In this document: positions 28,650 to 45,418 of the stretch, piece after piece
How positions within the stretch are numbered: the stretch's first letter is position 1
How the letters are laid out: each line of letters starts with the position of its first letter
DNA from: Glandiceps talaboti
Lineage: Eukaryota > Hemichordata > Enteropneusta > Spengelidae
Assembly: GCF_964340395.1 (NCBI RefSeq)
Contig: NC_135563.1
Span: forward strand, 15,774,651-15,838,650
DNA: 64,000 nt
Reading direction: 5' to 3'
Notes under the pieces: model-generated
What the model saw: the letters and a program-made list of their open reading frames with translations, nothing else
Database searches by the model: none
What the model was told of the DNA's origin: nothing
Translations under genes and position numbers: made by a program

Positions 28650-31234
28650 GGAAAGTGTAACTGTAAAGTATAATTTATTGTGATGGGTGGTAATGGCCTT
28701 AGCAGAGGACTGTAAATCATTACCTTGATGAGCGAAGTTCATACTCGTTAGAGAGACTTACATTTTGCCTAAACCCTAAACTTTAATCTCCTTGGCAACT
28801 ATTTCTCTGTTCCTATCATCATTTCATGTTATCTCTAAAAATCACATTTATAACTCCTCATATATCATCTTTGATAAGACCATCATAAGAAAGAAAAATG
28901 CTTGATTTGGTTCATTCTAGAAAATCAAGATTATGGTAATGTACAAAAAATGTATCTAAAGTAATAGCAGACGATGCAATGAAACATTATTTCCCGCCTC
29001 GATACGAGTGCCTACAAAGGGACGGTTCGGAAAGAGTAAACTGAATGGAAAGTAATTGTTTATCTCTTGGCTATAACGTTCGCGTGTGATGCACTGTACT
29101 GGATGTTGTAAGAATCTATGAACAATATTGGCGTCGGAGAGATTTCTTTCAAATGTAATGACAGAAACATGGTCACGAACTTGACATCACGGCATTGCTA
29201 TCTCACCTGCAGTATAGTTTTTGGAAAGTGCGTCGGGAAAAAAATGGAAATCTTCACTCACATTCCTGAAATTTTTATTTTCATTCACAAAAAATACCGC
29301 AGTATGTATAACATCAAAGTATACTCGTGATATTACAACATACCAATTATGATTTCAATGCTTAGAAATTGCCGTACAAATAACCGTGTTGTTGAAATAA
29401 CGTCCGGTGATCTTACCATAGATTGGCCATATTATACATCAACCCATGGGAATAAAGTGACTTAGCGAATAGTTATCTATCACGCACACCTGTACATATG
29501 ATGTGAGGTAGATACAACGTAACGTCCCCTTTCGTTAATTGGATAACGTTGACACGTTCATGTAATCAATGCGATCAATTTTTCGTAATCACACGTGGTT
29601 CACGATTGCTGTCCAAATCACTTTATGTCCATTTCATCGCACTTGAAAACAAAAATTCAAGTCCCTTGAGTAAACCAATACGATTCTTAATTAGTGTAAT
29701 TGACACCATTCATCAATTCGTAAGTAACTGTGCTCACAAAAAATATTCACAACAATGAAAACAAATATTACAAAAATGATAAATGATTGCATGTAACAGA
29801 CCGCGTAATTTATAATGCATAAGATTTTGTAAGGCCTTTTTAGCCCTGAAACAAGTTCAATTGACAACGCGTGACTTGCGTAAAGCACTCTTAATATATA
29901 GAATATATAGTGTTAATGGAAATTTTTGGAGTTTACTTGACTTTCAATCTAGTATAGTAAATTGTATGAATATTGAAGCGTGTCTTTGTTACGTTGGCAA
30001 CAGTGGCGTGCGTAAACCGTTAAAGAGGGCATCTCACATTGGTACACAATGTATTGTAGACATGTCGTGATTCTGAAACATGAATACACTTTTAACTCAA
30101 CATTAATATACGGTGTCGACTTTATATAGGATTCGTGATTTATAGAATATGGTCTGCGAACTACAACACGACTACGTATACAAAGCTGTTAAATGATTCG
30201 CTTAGTATCGTCTGTTAAAGCAAGCAGATGTGCAGCAATTAATGCCTATAATATTCCACAGAAATGTAATGGCTGTAGCCTTACCAAGGACGACTTATTC
30301 ACATCGTATAAAGCAGTCACGACAATCTAGTTGTGTTTCCGCTAGATACGCACACATACATAGACTCTCCAAAACACATCTGCAAACCACCAATATCATA
30401 TATGCATAGCGCAAGTTAGAATTCATTCATTATCAAGCACATGACAGCGGAAGAAAATCACACCTTCAAACATCGATTATCGATTAGAAAAGTACTGTGA
30501 GGTATAATTAGCGGAATCGATAATCTCTACCCCAAATATAGTATTGTACGTTATACGATGATGATGATGACAACGAACCAACACACGACCCAACGCAGGT
30601 ATTAATACTAAAATATGAAATTATGACCATGCTGACATGGCATTTTACACCTTTGGAACAGCCTACATGTATGTGGAATGCAGTCACACATGAAGCTTGC
30701 TTTGAAACCGTGAATGAGAAAAAACCCAACTGGCGGGTCGGCATTGTGTGCTAGATACTGTACTCTAGAATCTACCAAAGAGAATCGCAGTTCGGAATGG
30801 CACCGATTGTATTGTACACGGAGAGACTTACATACCAACCTGGAATGTTATGTGTAATGTATGGTACACATGTTTATCAGCATGGTAGGTATAATTGAAA
30901 AAAAAATCATGCTATTCACATAACAACTGTGGTACAAGAGTAAAATGTACTGAGATTCTGAGTATACGTTTATTGTTTTTTAAATGAAGATGGCGCTCTT
31001 CAAACATATATCGCCTCAACTGGCGGTGATCAAGTGCATGTACAGGCGATTCGTCATGTTTTATATTTAAAAAATATGTAGATTTTTTCATGTAGGGTTG
31101 GTATAAAGAACAGTTAAACTCTTGGACTGTCGAAACATTAATTATTATTTTTGAAAAATGTACAGGAAAATGTCAGAGTAATGTTCCAGTATACATTAAG
31201 GATACGAGAATACATAAAAAAGACATCACAAATT
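28650..31234. other. Intergenic, nothing recognised
   Basis: 2.6 kb of anonymous AT-rich sequence. Only short scattered open frames without family resemblance. Confidence 0.55.
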
Positions 31235-31402
31235 CGCCTTTAAATGGCCGAGTTGCATGTTAATCACGAAAGGAACTAGCCGAAACAACGTTATTTACTG
31301 GCACTTTGATCTGCCAGTTACGAAAGTTCAAATCAACTTGAAACCATTTTCACTCGTTACTACCTGCCATAGTCTGAAATGTCTTACCGCCATTTAAAGG
31401 CG
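31235..31402. mobile_element. Possible small inverted-repeat element
   Basis: CGCCTTTAAATGGC at 31235-31248 is the exact reverse complement of 31389-31402, enclosing 168 bp in all. No clear target duplication is visible, so a MITE is only one reading. Confidence 0.4.
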
Positions 31403-31532
31403 GGAAAGCCCGTCTCACGCAAATCGTTCACATCCGCACATTAATTTCAAATCAATGCCCGTCTAAGCCTCAACTTTTACCACAAATTGTTTGCCCTGCG
31501 GTCGTGCCTGCACCATCAATGAAGCCGTACGA

Positions 31533-31620
31533 GGACTAAATCAGGGACCTTTTTATTGATAATTTGCTAGACTCATGGACTAAATCAAAGACCTTTTTAT
31601 TGTTAATTTGTTAGATTCAG
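31533..31620. repeat. 44-bp tandem duplication
   Basis: GGACTAAATCAGGGACCTTT at 31533 and GGACTAAATCAAAGACCTTT at 31577 begin two copies differing at a handful of bases. Confidence 0.9.
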
Positions 31621-33398
31621 TTTCGTGTCACCGTTCCTAAGGATAAAAATGCTCAGGAATTGATGCAGTGCAAAGTTCAACTGGTATCATTGTCAACAAT
31701 ATCATGACTGAACCATTAAGAATTACGAAAGAGTCTTTTAAATGTATAAAAGGCACCATTACACGTTTTATTCAATATAATCATTAACGACTCACTAACG
31801 GTGACTTAATACTAATGTTACTAACCTTAGGCCACAGTGAAGCTCTGAATTTTGTTATGTCGTATACACAAATCAAGAAAGAAAATGACGGGAAATCGAT
31901 GAAACCCTACGAGAAAACAACAACCGACAAGCGTAGTTTCGCGAACTTCACCGTGACAGTCAAAGGTGATCACTATGGCAACGACGCCAGATTTTTTTTC
32001 CTAATAAAATCAATTAAACCAATTACTACCAAATATAGTTCAACAAGTGCATTCAATTACTTAACCGCAACAGCCATGCCTTGCACACATGTTTTCATTA
32101 ACAAGTATAAAAAGAAACAAATCAATATATTCTAAAAATAGTCCAACAAATGTAAATTTGTGTAATTTGTCGTGACAGAGTGTGAGCGAGCAGACGACAG
32201 TGACACACGCAGTTAAAACAAACTATTTACTAAAATGGCGTCACATTGAAATGTAAGACATTTTCACCTCCCATCTCTTTATCCTCGTAGTTGCAAAGCG
32301 TCTGTACCACTGTAAACTGAAGTTTATAAAAAGAATCGCCAAGAAGCTCTTATGTTTTTATTTCTCTTGACCGAACCCGTCTACAATTCATTGTTAAGTG
32401 TTAAAAAGCAGACGGGCATGGCGGGGGCATGGCAGGGCACGGTAAGCAATAACCGATAACAATTTTTTAACATTTTTTTAAATAGAAATTTTATACATTA
32501 AGGATTGTGCTAGATCCGATTCAAACGAAGTATTCGCCATCTTGTTTATAGAAAAGTGATACTTCCTAATTTCTGTGTAATGTTTAACATGCACTATTGG
32601 CGACCATTTCGAAAGGATGAAATTAGGATGCGCATTCAAAGCTGTTTTATTGTTTCATCTTAAATATATATAAAAGTCGCTGCTCTTGATACGTTAACAC
32701 CTGTCAGTCATCAGCTCGGGTGTAGCTATTTTCTCGAGCAACAAACTCTAAGACTTATAACAATCTAAAACAGTTATTCTCTTTTGCAATCTGCAACCAT
32801 AGAGTAAGCTCATACCCACTTACCTTATATGTTCGATGGATGTGCTGGCATTCAAAGTCCAATATTCACGAATAAATAACTTCTGAAAATTAAAAATAAA
32901 ATTGTATAGGTTTATGACCAGGTATTGTAAATTCTATAGACTATAGTTTGCTTTATGCCAAGGGTATAATGACAATGTTTATTTTGCCGATTTCAGGACC
33001 GATTTGATTTGAGAAGTATCAACCAGTTCTGTAGCTTTCTGGTTTCTTCAGACACTTTCTTGATGTACTAGGTCCACTCAGCCCCCGCCACGAACCTTCT
33101 CGAGAACAAATTAACAAACGAGAGCTTTCGTCACCATGTATGTTGCCTAATTATCCAACATAGGATGCAAATAACACACTCAAGCAAATTGTACATAAGT
33201 AAACACGTACAAATGTCATAAAATGTTATATCTACTCAATCACGAACTTAAAATGAGACAGGTATGGAGTTTGTAATTATTTTCCCGGAAAGTGAGAAAA
33301 ACAACTATAATTCAAATAAGAGAAATTTACTAACGTAGGTGTTTTTACTTTTTGACCAATTTTAATAAATTGTTAATATACGAGGATTTTTGTATTAG

Positions 33399-33429
<31 letters not shown>

Positions 33430-34184
33430 CAAACTACAATCGATATTGCTTATAGAAAATGAAGTTTACAATTATCCCACAGTGGTATACTGTATCGTAT
33501 ACACGATGGGGTTGGATAAAAGGTTGGAATTGAACTTTCTTTGTTCATAACATACTATTGAACTTCATCTGTAATTTTTCCTCAAAGAGGTATCCACATT
33601 ATGCGAATTTAAATTTAAATTTCTAATGGTTGACCTTTTTACTAAGTCGAATAAAAAAACCTTAATCACAGGACAAATAATTGTACGTGGTGAAACTCTA
33701 GAAACAAATATTTAAAGCGAAATCATAGGAGAAACACTTTTGAATCGCCATAGCAACAACATATGTAATAAACGAACATGCATTATTATGCAACAATCAA
33801 ATGACAACAAATTACTTCAAGAGGTAATGTTTTTTATGTGTTCAAGACTTGGCGAGTAAATTGAGTACATTCTATCAACTTTAGTAAATGTAATTTCTCC
33901 GAGTTGATTCATGCGTATAGACGTCAGTTAGATTCAAAGCATCGCTAGCCTTTTGCCACTGAATGCACTGAAATAGTCACGCGGTTGAAACGATTGTAAC
34001 ATGCGCCACTGCGTGGGTAGGCTTTATAGTTGAGTTTTGAAGTATACGATTCCACAGATAGACTTATATTATGACGTTGTGGAATGTAATAAATTAGAAT
34101 ACAGTTCTGTAAGCTTTTATAAATTCAAGAACACTCTTAAATTACCAACAATTAAGAAAAATTGGCTCTTCGCTCTCTCTCCTT
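31621..34184. other. Intergenic, poly-A run only
   Basis: No gene recognised. A 26-base A-run at 33404-33429 could be an old retroposon tail or a simple repeat. A 106-codon open frame at 31815-32135 (+) has no recognisable motif. Confidence 0.5.
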
Positions 34185-34192
34185 TCTCCCCC

Positions 34193-34237
<45 letters not shown>

Positions 34238-34266
34238 GTCTGTCTGTCTGTCTCTCTCTCTGTCCC

Positions 34267-34340
<74 letters not shown>
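34193..34340. repeat. (GTCT)n-(CT)n compound microsatellite
   Basis: TCTG units to about 34250, then a pure CT tract to 34340. Polypyrimidine on the + strand. Confidence 0.97.
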
Positions 34341-34341
<1 letters not shown>

Positions 34342-36496
34342 ATTTACACATTTAAATTTTTTTGAAACACTCAGGGACATAACGTTAAATCGTTCACTGA
34401 CGTAATCATTTGACACTGCGTATATTATATTTTGAAGTGTATACATACAGCGCTATGAAACAATAATATCTCTCCAGAGAACACGTTTTAGTAACATTGG
34501 GGATAAATTTCCATTTGAAAACACGAGATGTAGCTATCGTAATATACACAGTGAGTTAATGATGACGATAAAGCAACTGGGGCAGTCCTCCATACAGAGG
34601 TAACGAGACTCTTCCGTCACTGTCACTTTGTCTACTTATTGAAGATAATAATGAACTGCAAGAGCTCATGAACTACGATTAAAATTGTATAGCCCACATG
34701 CGGTGTTGTATTTTCACAAATTCTTGTACTTATAGTTTCTGCGATTAACTACACAGTTTTCCATGATATACGTTGTATGCACAGACACGCTTCTGCCATG
34801 TACTGTGTACGGTACAATTCGCAACCTTAATACTTTGCTGGCAAATACATTCGTATGTAATTGTAAATTTTGTTAAGTTACTTGACCTACAATACCTTTT
34901 GAAGGTAATATCCTAGTACATTGAATTCATATTAGGTCAGGTGTCAGCGATTTTTCCCCGCGGAAAAGTCATGTCGATTACCATCCTAGAATAATGCGAC
35001 GATAATTTGAATTTGTAATTTTCTCTCAGCTGAGGTAACAAGATGTGGTGCTAATATTTGTTTTGTATTCCATATACTTATTATCTTAATGCATATGCAT
35101 AATGTTATAATAATATTGGTCTCAACATTATCAGCCGCACACAACGTGAGTACACATGTGCGTGTTAAGTTTTCAAGTCGTCCAATGCTCTGTAACCATG
35201 GCAACCATACAAGCATCTCTACGCCCGAAGTTATGATCTCGAGGGACATTTCAACATCTACAGAACAACGTCAATATTTATCAAGCGAAAACGGATACTT
35301 GAGCAATTGTTTCCCCGGGTTTGAATGAAATGGAATTCATTCTCCAGCAGTTCCATTTGAAGGAACTCAAAAAACTTCAAATCGTGAAATTAAACATATT
35401 CTGTTCATTTCAGGAGCTGATCATTCGAGCATGCAAATACTACAATTCGGTTGCTATGGTTTTCAGTGAGGGGAAAGTGTCAAACAGGTGTGTAGTCCGC
35501 AATGATAATGGCCGGTGTTTTATTTTCTTGTCAATGCCTACGGATTATACAGATTGAGTACACCCGAGGTTAACTTTAGTCACACGCGAGGGGGAATTTA
35601 CGACTGAGTAACCCAGATATGTCCACCAACATTATCAATGACGTATTTGCTATTGTAAGACTCGTAAGTGCAAATGACGCGAAATGCAATTTTGTTAAAG
35701 ATTTAGAGTTCTCGGTCAGATAAAGTATATTGATTTCCTTTCGCATTGTAATTTACAACGAGAAGTTAATGACGTTTGTCTGCCCTGTTCTCCACAAAGT
35801 ATATAATATTGCAACGTTGGAGTCAAACGTAGCATTGTAGAATCAGTTGGGAGTCTTCATTTCCTGATCCGACTACTCGAGTCAGTCTCGTTCCGTCATT
35901 GTTTGGAACCCAATTTAGAAGTTTGGATTAACGCATTTTGTAATGCTTGAAAGAACAGAGACCGGCATACAGTGTCAGCTAACAGCCTAAGATGCACGTC
36001 TGAAAAGAAAGGCAAAATGACAAACATTAAGAGGACACAAAATGTCAAACTCTATCCATCATTTAGAAATCTTCAACAACTTGTGTCGTCTGCTCTCTCT
36101 CAGATGAATAGGCGCGTAAGTCACCGCTTCTCATTAGGGACCGGAAAACTTAGTATTGACTGAAGATTACCAAGGAGTCGTGGCTATTTTGAGGAAGATC
36201 AGAAAGACAAAAATTGTCAAAGCTCTTCGACCGCGAAGGCTCCGCATATTACATTACGTGCAAGAACGAGAGTAGACAAGGCACTATTGTTAGCAAAGTA
36301 ATGGTTTTAATCATTTTGATATAGTGACTTATTTTCTATAAATATCTTCCAAATATCAGATTTTATTAATGATTTCTCGACTTTCTGAGTTGGCATATTT
36401 CAGAAAGAAAGAATGGATGAATAGATACAGTTCAGTTTTATTTATCTGTCATCATTTACGCCTTTACTCGACATAGCAGTGAGAAAACAAAATAAA
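34341..36496. other. Intergenic with X-box palindrome
   Basis: No gene recognised. It includes a perfect X-box at 35192-35205. Confidence 0.5.
35192..35205. promoter_or_regulatory. X-box (RFX-type) palindrome GTAACCATGGCAAC
   Basis: Exact match to the X-box consensus, and almost perfectly self-complementary. There is no gene nearby to assign it to. Confidence 0.4.
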
Positions 36497-36558
36497 TGCA
36501 TGCACGTATGCACGTATGTATGTATGTATGTATGTATGTATGTATGTATGTATGTATG

Positions 36559-36589
<31 letters not shown>

Positions 36590-36598
36590 GTATGTATG

Positions 36599-36628
<30 letters not shown>
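36497..36628. repeat. (GTAT)n microsatellite
   Basis: About 30 GTAT units after a short GCAC/GTAT lead. Confidence 0.97.
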
Positions 36629-36630
<2 letters not shown>

Positions 36631-36724
36631 CAGGTAGCCAAGTAAATCGATAATTGACGTGAAAAGAATCGTAACCCCTGATGTGCGCAATGTCTATACT
36701 GAATAAAACTGATGCTTTATATTA

Positions 36725-36788
36725 GCATTGTTCGATTTTAACCCATTTCAGAGTACTACTTATGAAACTGATCAAAATCGAACAATGC
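36725..36788. other. Perfect 15-bp hairpin
   Basis: GCATTGTTCGATTTT (36725-36739) and its exact reverse complement (36774-36788) enclose a 34-nt loop. It could be an RNA stem-loop, a transposon remnant or a chance palindrome. Confidence 0.6.
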
Positions 36789-37927
36789 CAATCCTTAAAA
36801 ACATATGAACGAATCCAATAATGTATATAGCATTACAAGGATGCATTCAAAATAGTTCTTTGTTTGATGACAGGCCACCTGGTATATAACATTGTAAGGA
36901 ACAATATACATTTTGAGTGCAGTTTTCCATGGATATTTTCATGATGAGTGAAAGCTGGTAAACGAGGCATTAAGTGGTGTTCTTGACTGACAATATACAT
37001 ATTTGATGAAGCGTGTATTGTACTATATGTTAGTATTAATCGATTTACTATGGTAGACAAGACTAACAAGACCAGATTTATTCTGTGCTTTGTAAAAATA
37101 TTGCGTATAATGAGTCAGGACTACGTAATCAAATGTTAAGCATTAAATACTGCATAATTTGAATAAATTTATTTGTCTATTGACACTTGTTTTACATAAT
37201 ATTCTATACTAAGGTAACCGATAAGTTACCTTGAACTTGATAATGGGAAATCATAACAAACATGTCGGAGTTACAACTGCACTACATTAGCTATTACTCG
37301 AGTATAATTTTTTGATCAAACGACAAATAATATATTCACTGAAAAATTGTTAAAATACCAATAATTAGACATTGTACATGTTGATTAAAGGTCGATTTCA
37401 TCCATAAGTTATACAGTAACAGGTTGAAATAGTTATGTTGAGGGCGCTGATTTTAGGGCGCGGACCTGAAAATCAATTTTATTGGATTTATTCTCAGGCA
37501 ACCAAACAGACAAAATGGCGTGAGATTTATTTACTATTACCTTAATATGGGTACAGAGACACAAATACATTTACCAACCGATTATTCAATACTGTTTAGG
37601 ATTAACAGTATTGTAAGTAAGTCATTTATATGTAACAAAACAGTTTTAAAAAAATGTCTTCAGTATAGAATGATGCTTTTAATATGCCATTATTAAGTCA
37701 GTGAGCTAACCTACAGCAGTACTTTACTAAATAGCTATGGATATGAACACATTGTTTGTTCTTTGAAATCGTTACAGTGTCACTTATACAGTTTTCAGCC
37801 ACTCATATACAATGTATGATGTAAACATGTTTAGATCGTATTTCGTTTTAACATAAAATTTACTGGACGCCTCGTTCCTTTAGGTCAGAGATAGTGACAA
37901 CGAACTGAACATACATTTCTACGTGTT
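36789..37927. other. Intergenic, nothing recognised
   Basis: AT-rich sequence without identifiable genes or repeats. Confidence 0.5.
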
Positions 37928-38168
37928 TTGAATAGGGAACTTGCAATCCAGACTGAGCATGCTCAGACGCAAAGGACTGTGGGATTATCTGTGGTTATCG
38001 TAATACCTATCTGGAGCTACGGATAAATTAAAACTCCCACAATTGTCAAAGTAACTATGAATTGGTTATTTATGGTTACAAACAATGTATAAACATTGAT
38101 TAGTATTTATTATCACATTTCCCATGATGCAACATTCAACATGGCGGGTTTGCAAGTTCCCTATTGAA
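37928..38168. mobile_element. Non-autonomous DNA transposon (MITE), 231 bp
   Basis: TAGGGAACTTGCAA at 37933-37946 is exactly inverted at 38150-38163, giving 14-bp terminal inverted repeats. The element is flanked on both sides by the 5-bp direct repeat TTGAA (37928-37932 and 38164-38168), a target-site duplication. The interior has no coding frame; it contains a GAGCATGCTC palindrome. The superfamily is not certain. Confidence 0.85.
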
Positions 38169-39387
38169 TAACTCTTGTTCTATATACTCCTGGATCCTTT
38201 ACAATTTTAACTAATATCTAATCGAAAATTGCTGTCTTTATTTATAACTATTTTTACTGAATTATTACTTCATAGCAATTTTTTTTATTACAGTAGAACA
38301 CAATATTACATGCAACATTGCATAATGTATATAGCTGTTACAACTGAACTATCATTTCCATTCGTTATCTCGTCTTGTCAAATATAATAATTAAAGTGGC
38401 CCAAGCCGAGTGTATAACTTTTTTAATGGAATGAAATCTTTTGACATAAAACCTTAATATTCTGATACAATGTAAATGTCGCTACATGCCTTCAATGGCA
38501 TCAGCAACATCTTTTAAAGTTGTTTGCATAGTTGATACCATCATATAATTTCTTCGACAATTTATTATCCTCATAATAAATTACGTCATCGATCGATTTT
38601 GTACTGTGTCTGAATACCAGGTTTGAGTTTTGCTGATAACAAATGATGGTGGTTACCTATGCTTCAATTAGTAGAATACTACAGGTACTTTTTCATATAC
38701 AGAAAAAATAGCCCAAACAAACATACTAACTCAGCTTGTGTCCCTTTAACGGAAACCTCTGCTATCAAAAATTGTAACAGTAATGATACACACGCATTTG
38801 TAACGACGACAAATATAAAACTGGTTCCATTATGGTGAAGACAGGGCGAGTAACAGTTGACTGCAAAACTCTAGATACTTTCTAATTAGTTCATTAATCA
38901 AGAGAGGTTGTGAATTTAAATTTGATTCAATTAGTGATGACTCTCCTGAGATATTCAGTCGTCGTTTCGTTATAGAGTTACTGTCGATGTAGTCAACTAT
39001 TAGATTATGTATGAACAGTTACAAATATAGACAGAAAGACCCATTCATTTAGAGAGTGTAATGAAACGTGCCTCCACATGACGCTAGCGAATGAACTCGG
39101 CATTAAATACTTAAGATCTGATACATATTACAGGTGGATTAGCCCTACTAGTTTACGGCCAAAATAGTTGGATCTAGCTATTTCATTTTATTTTATAAAA
39201 TTATGATAATTGATACATGAAATAGGTGAATTTATATTTTTTATGATTACCTCATTACTGCACACGCCTTACAGTCTTTTCGAGTGAATCATATGTGATG
39301 TATATATAATTTTAATGTATAAGTCTGATGATATAGTCTGGGTGAACATTGTGCAGTTAAAAAAACAACTATAAATTTCACATAAGC
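38169..39387. other. Intergenic with dispersed repeat family 3, copy 2
   Basis: 38605-38730 resembles 22667-22840. No gene recognised. Confidence 0.45.
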
Positions 39388-39678
39388 TGTAACAACTCTG
39401 AAATATATAGGCATACTGCCCTTATCTTTGTAGCATTGTGGCAACTCCGAGATATAGGAGTACTGCCGCTATTTTTGTAATAGTGTGTGTTACAACTCTG
39501 AAATATAGGAATATTGCCTCTACCTTTGTAATACTCTAACGTGACAACTCTGACATAGAGAACTGCTTCTATCTTTGTAACATTGTAACGACTCCTCTGA
39601 CGATATAGGAATACTGCTTCAATCTTTGTAACATTGTAACGAATCTGAGATATAGGAATATTGCCACTATCTTTGTAA
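39388..39678. repeat. Diverged tandem repeat, about 50-bp unit, 6 copies
   Basis: CAACTCTGA, then ATATAGGAATA, then TATCTTTGTAA recurs at spacings of 46-52 bp. The copies are well diverged, so this is an old array. Confidence 0.85.
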
Positions 39679-39824
39679 GTTGGAATGATAATATCTCTAT
39701 ACTCCCGTTATATTCAATAGAAATGTTCTTTGATAAAATATCACACGGTTTACATACACCAATACTCACTTTTCTGTAAACTTGCGTAAGTTTGGCATTA
39801 CATATTGTTCCTTAAACAAGGGAA

Positions 39825-40379
39825 CTAAGGAAAGCGATTAAGCAGTACAGCCATATATGGAACATTGAGTATACACATCCCCTTACATCGACTGTGATTT
39901 TGGATAGTTTCTTGAAGACGAAGTGGAAGCCATACGACGAATCTCACGTTTGTGTAAGTATAGGTGTAGTAATAATTTTGTAAAAGGTTCGACCACTTAA
40001 AAGATTTTATCTTATTCGTCATCTTGTTTTCAAGTACATTACCTGGAGATAACTGTCTAGAATATATATAGAGCTCTACTGAGACAGACATGTTTTGTTG
40101 CTTTGCTGCTACGTTCAAAGTAATCGGTTTAATGTTTTTACAAAACAGGAAACGTCTGATCATTTCAGTAGCTTTGAAAGTAGGGTGCTTGTTACGGTGT
40201 GACGCAGCAAATGCACGGTTATTGGTACCATAGTAATGTCGACAATGCCGTTGAGAGTTGGTTTGTATATAGAACAACTGTACGAGAGTTAGTGTGTATG
40301 AAGTAGTGTGTTTCATCGGAATAACACTAACTTTAATGCGAGCTGTAAAGTTTTTACGGGCTATGGAGAGTATTATCAT
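39825..40379 (-). other. Unrecognised 184-codon open frame
   Basis: The longest non-repetitive open frame besides the receptor (ATG at 40377-40379, stop at 39825-39827 on the - strand). It is rich in Tyr, Thr, Asn and basic residues, with no transmembrane pattern, signal peptide or motif I recognise. No promoter or splice context was identified. It may well be chance in AT-rich DNA. Confidence 0.12.
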
Positions 40380-40869
40380 GTCAGTTTGTTTTGGTCGTTA
40401 TGAGTGTATAGATCTCGAGAAGGTCTTTTAATAGTTGCGCATCAACCCAACATATGTACTTCGTCTCCAGATAAGTAGAATTTAAAATACCGTGGACAAT
40501 GATTACAGGTGTCGCTTCGTTTAGGTATGTGTCGGTGTCAAAGTTCATGCGTGTATCTGATGGCTTCGGTAGTAAATATCTTTGGGGTGATTACAGACTT
40601 CAAAATAATTAATCATTTCAATAATGAAAAAACTAAATAATTCTTTTGTCGGCAGTCTTTTACGATATAACAATGTAGAACATTAGTAAACTAGATTGTC
40701 ACTATATCCTCATAACCATGTTGTTCATGACAACGTAACTACCATGAAAACAACTTCATTTTATTGTCGTTCACAATCATTTTGCGATCCCTTTGGAACC
40801 ATATATTGTTTTAAAAATTAATTGTTTTGTGGACAGGTATTGAATTGCATAATGTTATGACTATATTGC

Positions 40870-40870
<1 letters not shown>

Positions 40871-40900
<30 letters not shown>

Positions 40901-41170
40901 CATACATACATACATACATACATACATACATACACTTACGTACGTACACGTACGTACACATACATACATACATACATACATACATACATACATACATACA
41001 CACATACATACATACATACATACATACATACATACATACATACATGCATGCATACACACGTACGTACGTACGTACGTACACACACATACATACATACATA
41101 CATACATACACACACATACATACATACATACATACATACATACATACATACATACATACATACTTGCATA
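40871..41170. repeat. (CATA)n microsatellite with CGTA blocks
   Basis: About 300 bp of CATA units interrupted by CGTACGTACACGTACGTA-like blocks at about 40937-40958 and 41058-41079, then CCATCCAC-type units to about 41205. Confidence 0.97.
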
Positions 41171-41254
41171 CAAAGTTACATCCATCCACCCACCCATCCA
41201 TCCATCTATAATACAACAAATATTACAGTGCCTGTAATATGTGAAATAACATGA

Positions 41255-41880
41255 TAATGATATTGACCCCCGAAGGTCAAGGTCAATATCAAAGGTTAAT
41301 ATCTTTAAAGAAAGCTTAAATATGATAATGTGGAGGTAGAAATTTAAATGGAGTCACTATGTGCTACAGTTTTGGAGTTATCACGTAAATCGTAATTTGA
41401 ACTACAAATATGGCCGCTATTCAGTAAAAAGTAGTAGAAGCACAACAAAATAACACATTTGTATACTTTTTGTCTTCTGTGAAATTGGCAACAACTAAAT
41501 ACTACTAAGTGAAATAAATGGCTTGATTTTGATAATTGAAACCGAATGTCAAAGGTCATTGGCTTGAGAAAAAGCTTGCACTTGAATTCAAATGGTGACT
41601 CTATGTATTATAGTGTTGGAGTTATGCAGTAAATACTGATTTTTGACTACAAAGACAGCCTCCATTTGGTCAATTTTGTATATGTCGCGAAAGAAAGTGA
41701 CATGCATACATTCTATTATGATATGTTACCTTTGTGCCATGTTTGTACGAAATAGGATAATGAAATGTCAGAGAAATAATGTGTTACGGAAGGAAGGGCG
41801 GACGTACGTAATGCACGCGTACGCACGTACGGAAGGATGGAGCCCATTGTAGCAGCATCCCCGAGGTAAACATCCTCGAA
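41255..41880. repeat. Diverged interspersed repeat with AGGTCA-like motifs
   Basis: GAAGGTCAAGGTCAATATCA near 41275 and TCAAAGGTCATTGGC near 41549 each begin a segment continuing with GGAGTCACTATGTG or GGTGACTCTATGTA, then TTGGAGTTAT. This indicates a two-unit diverged repeat of about 260 bp. The right end is GGACGTACG-rich with CCCATTGTAGCAGCATCCCC. Confidence 0.5.
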
Positions 41881-45418
<3,538 letters not shown>

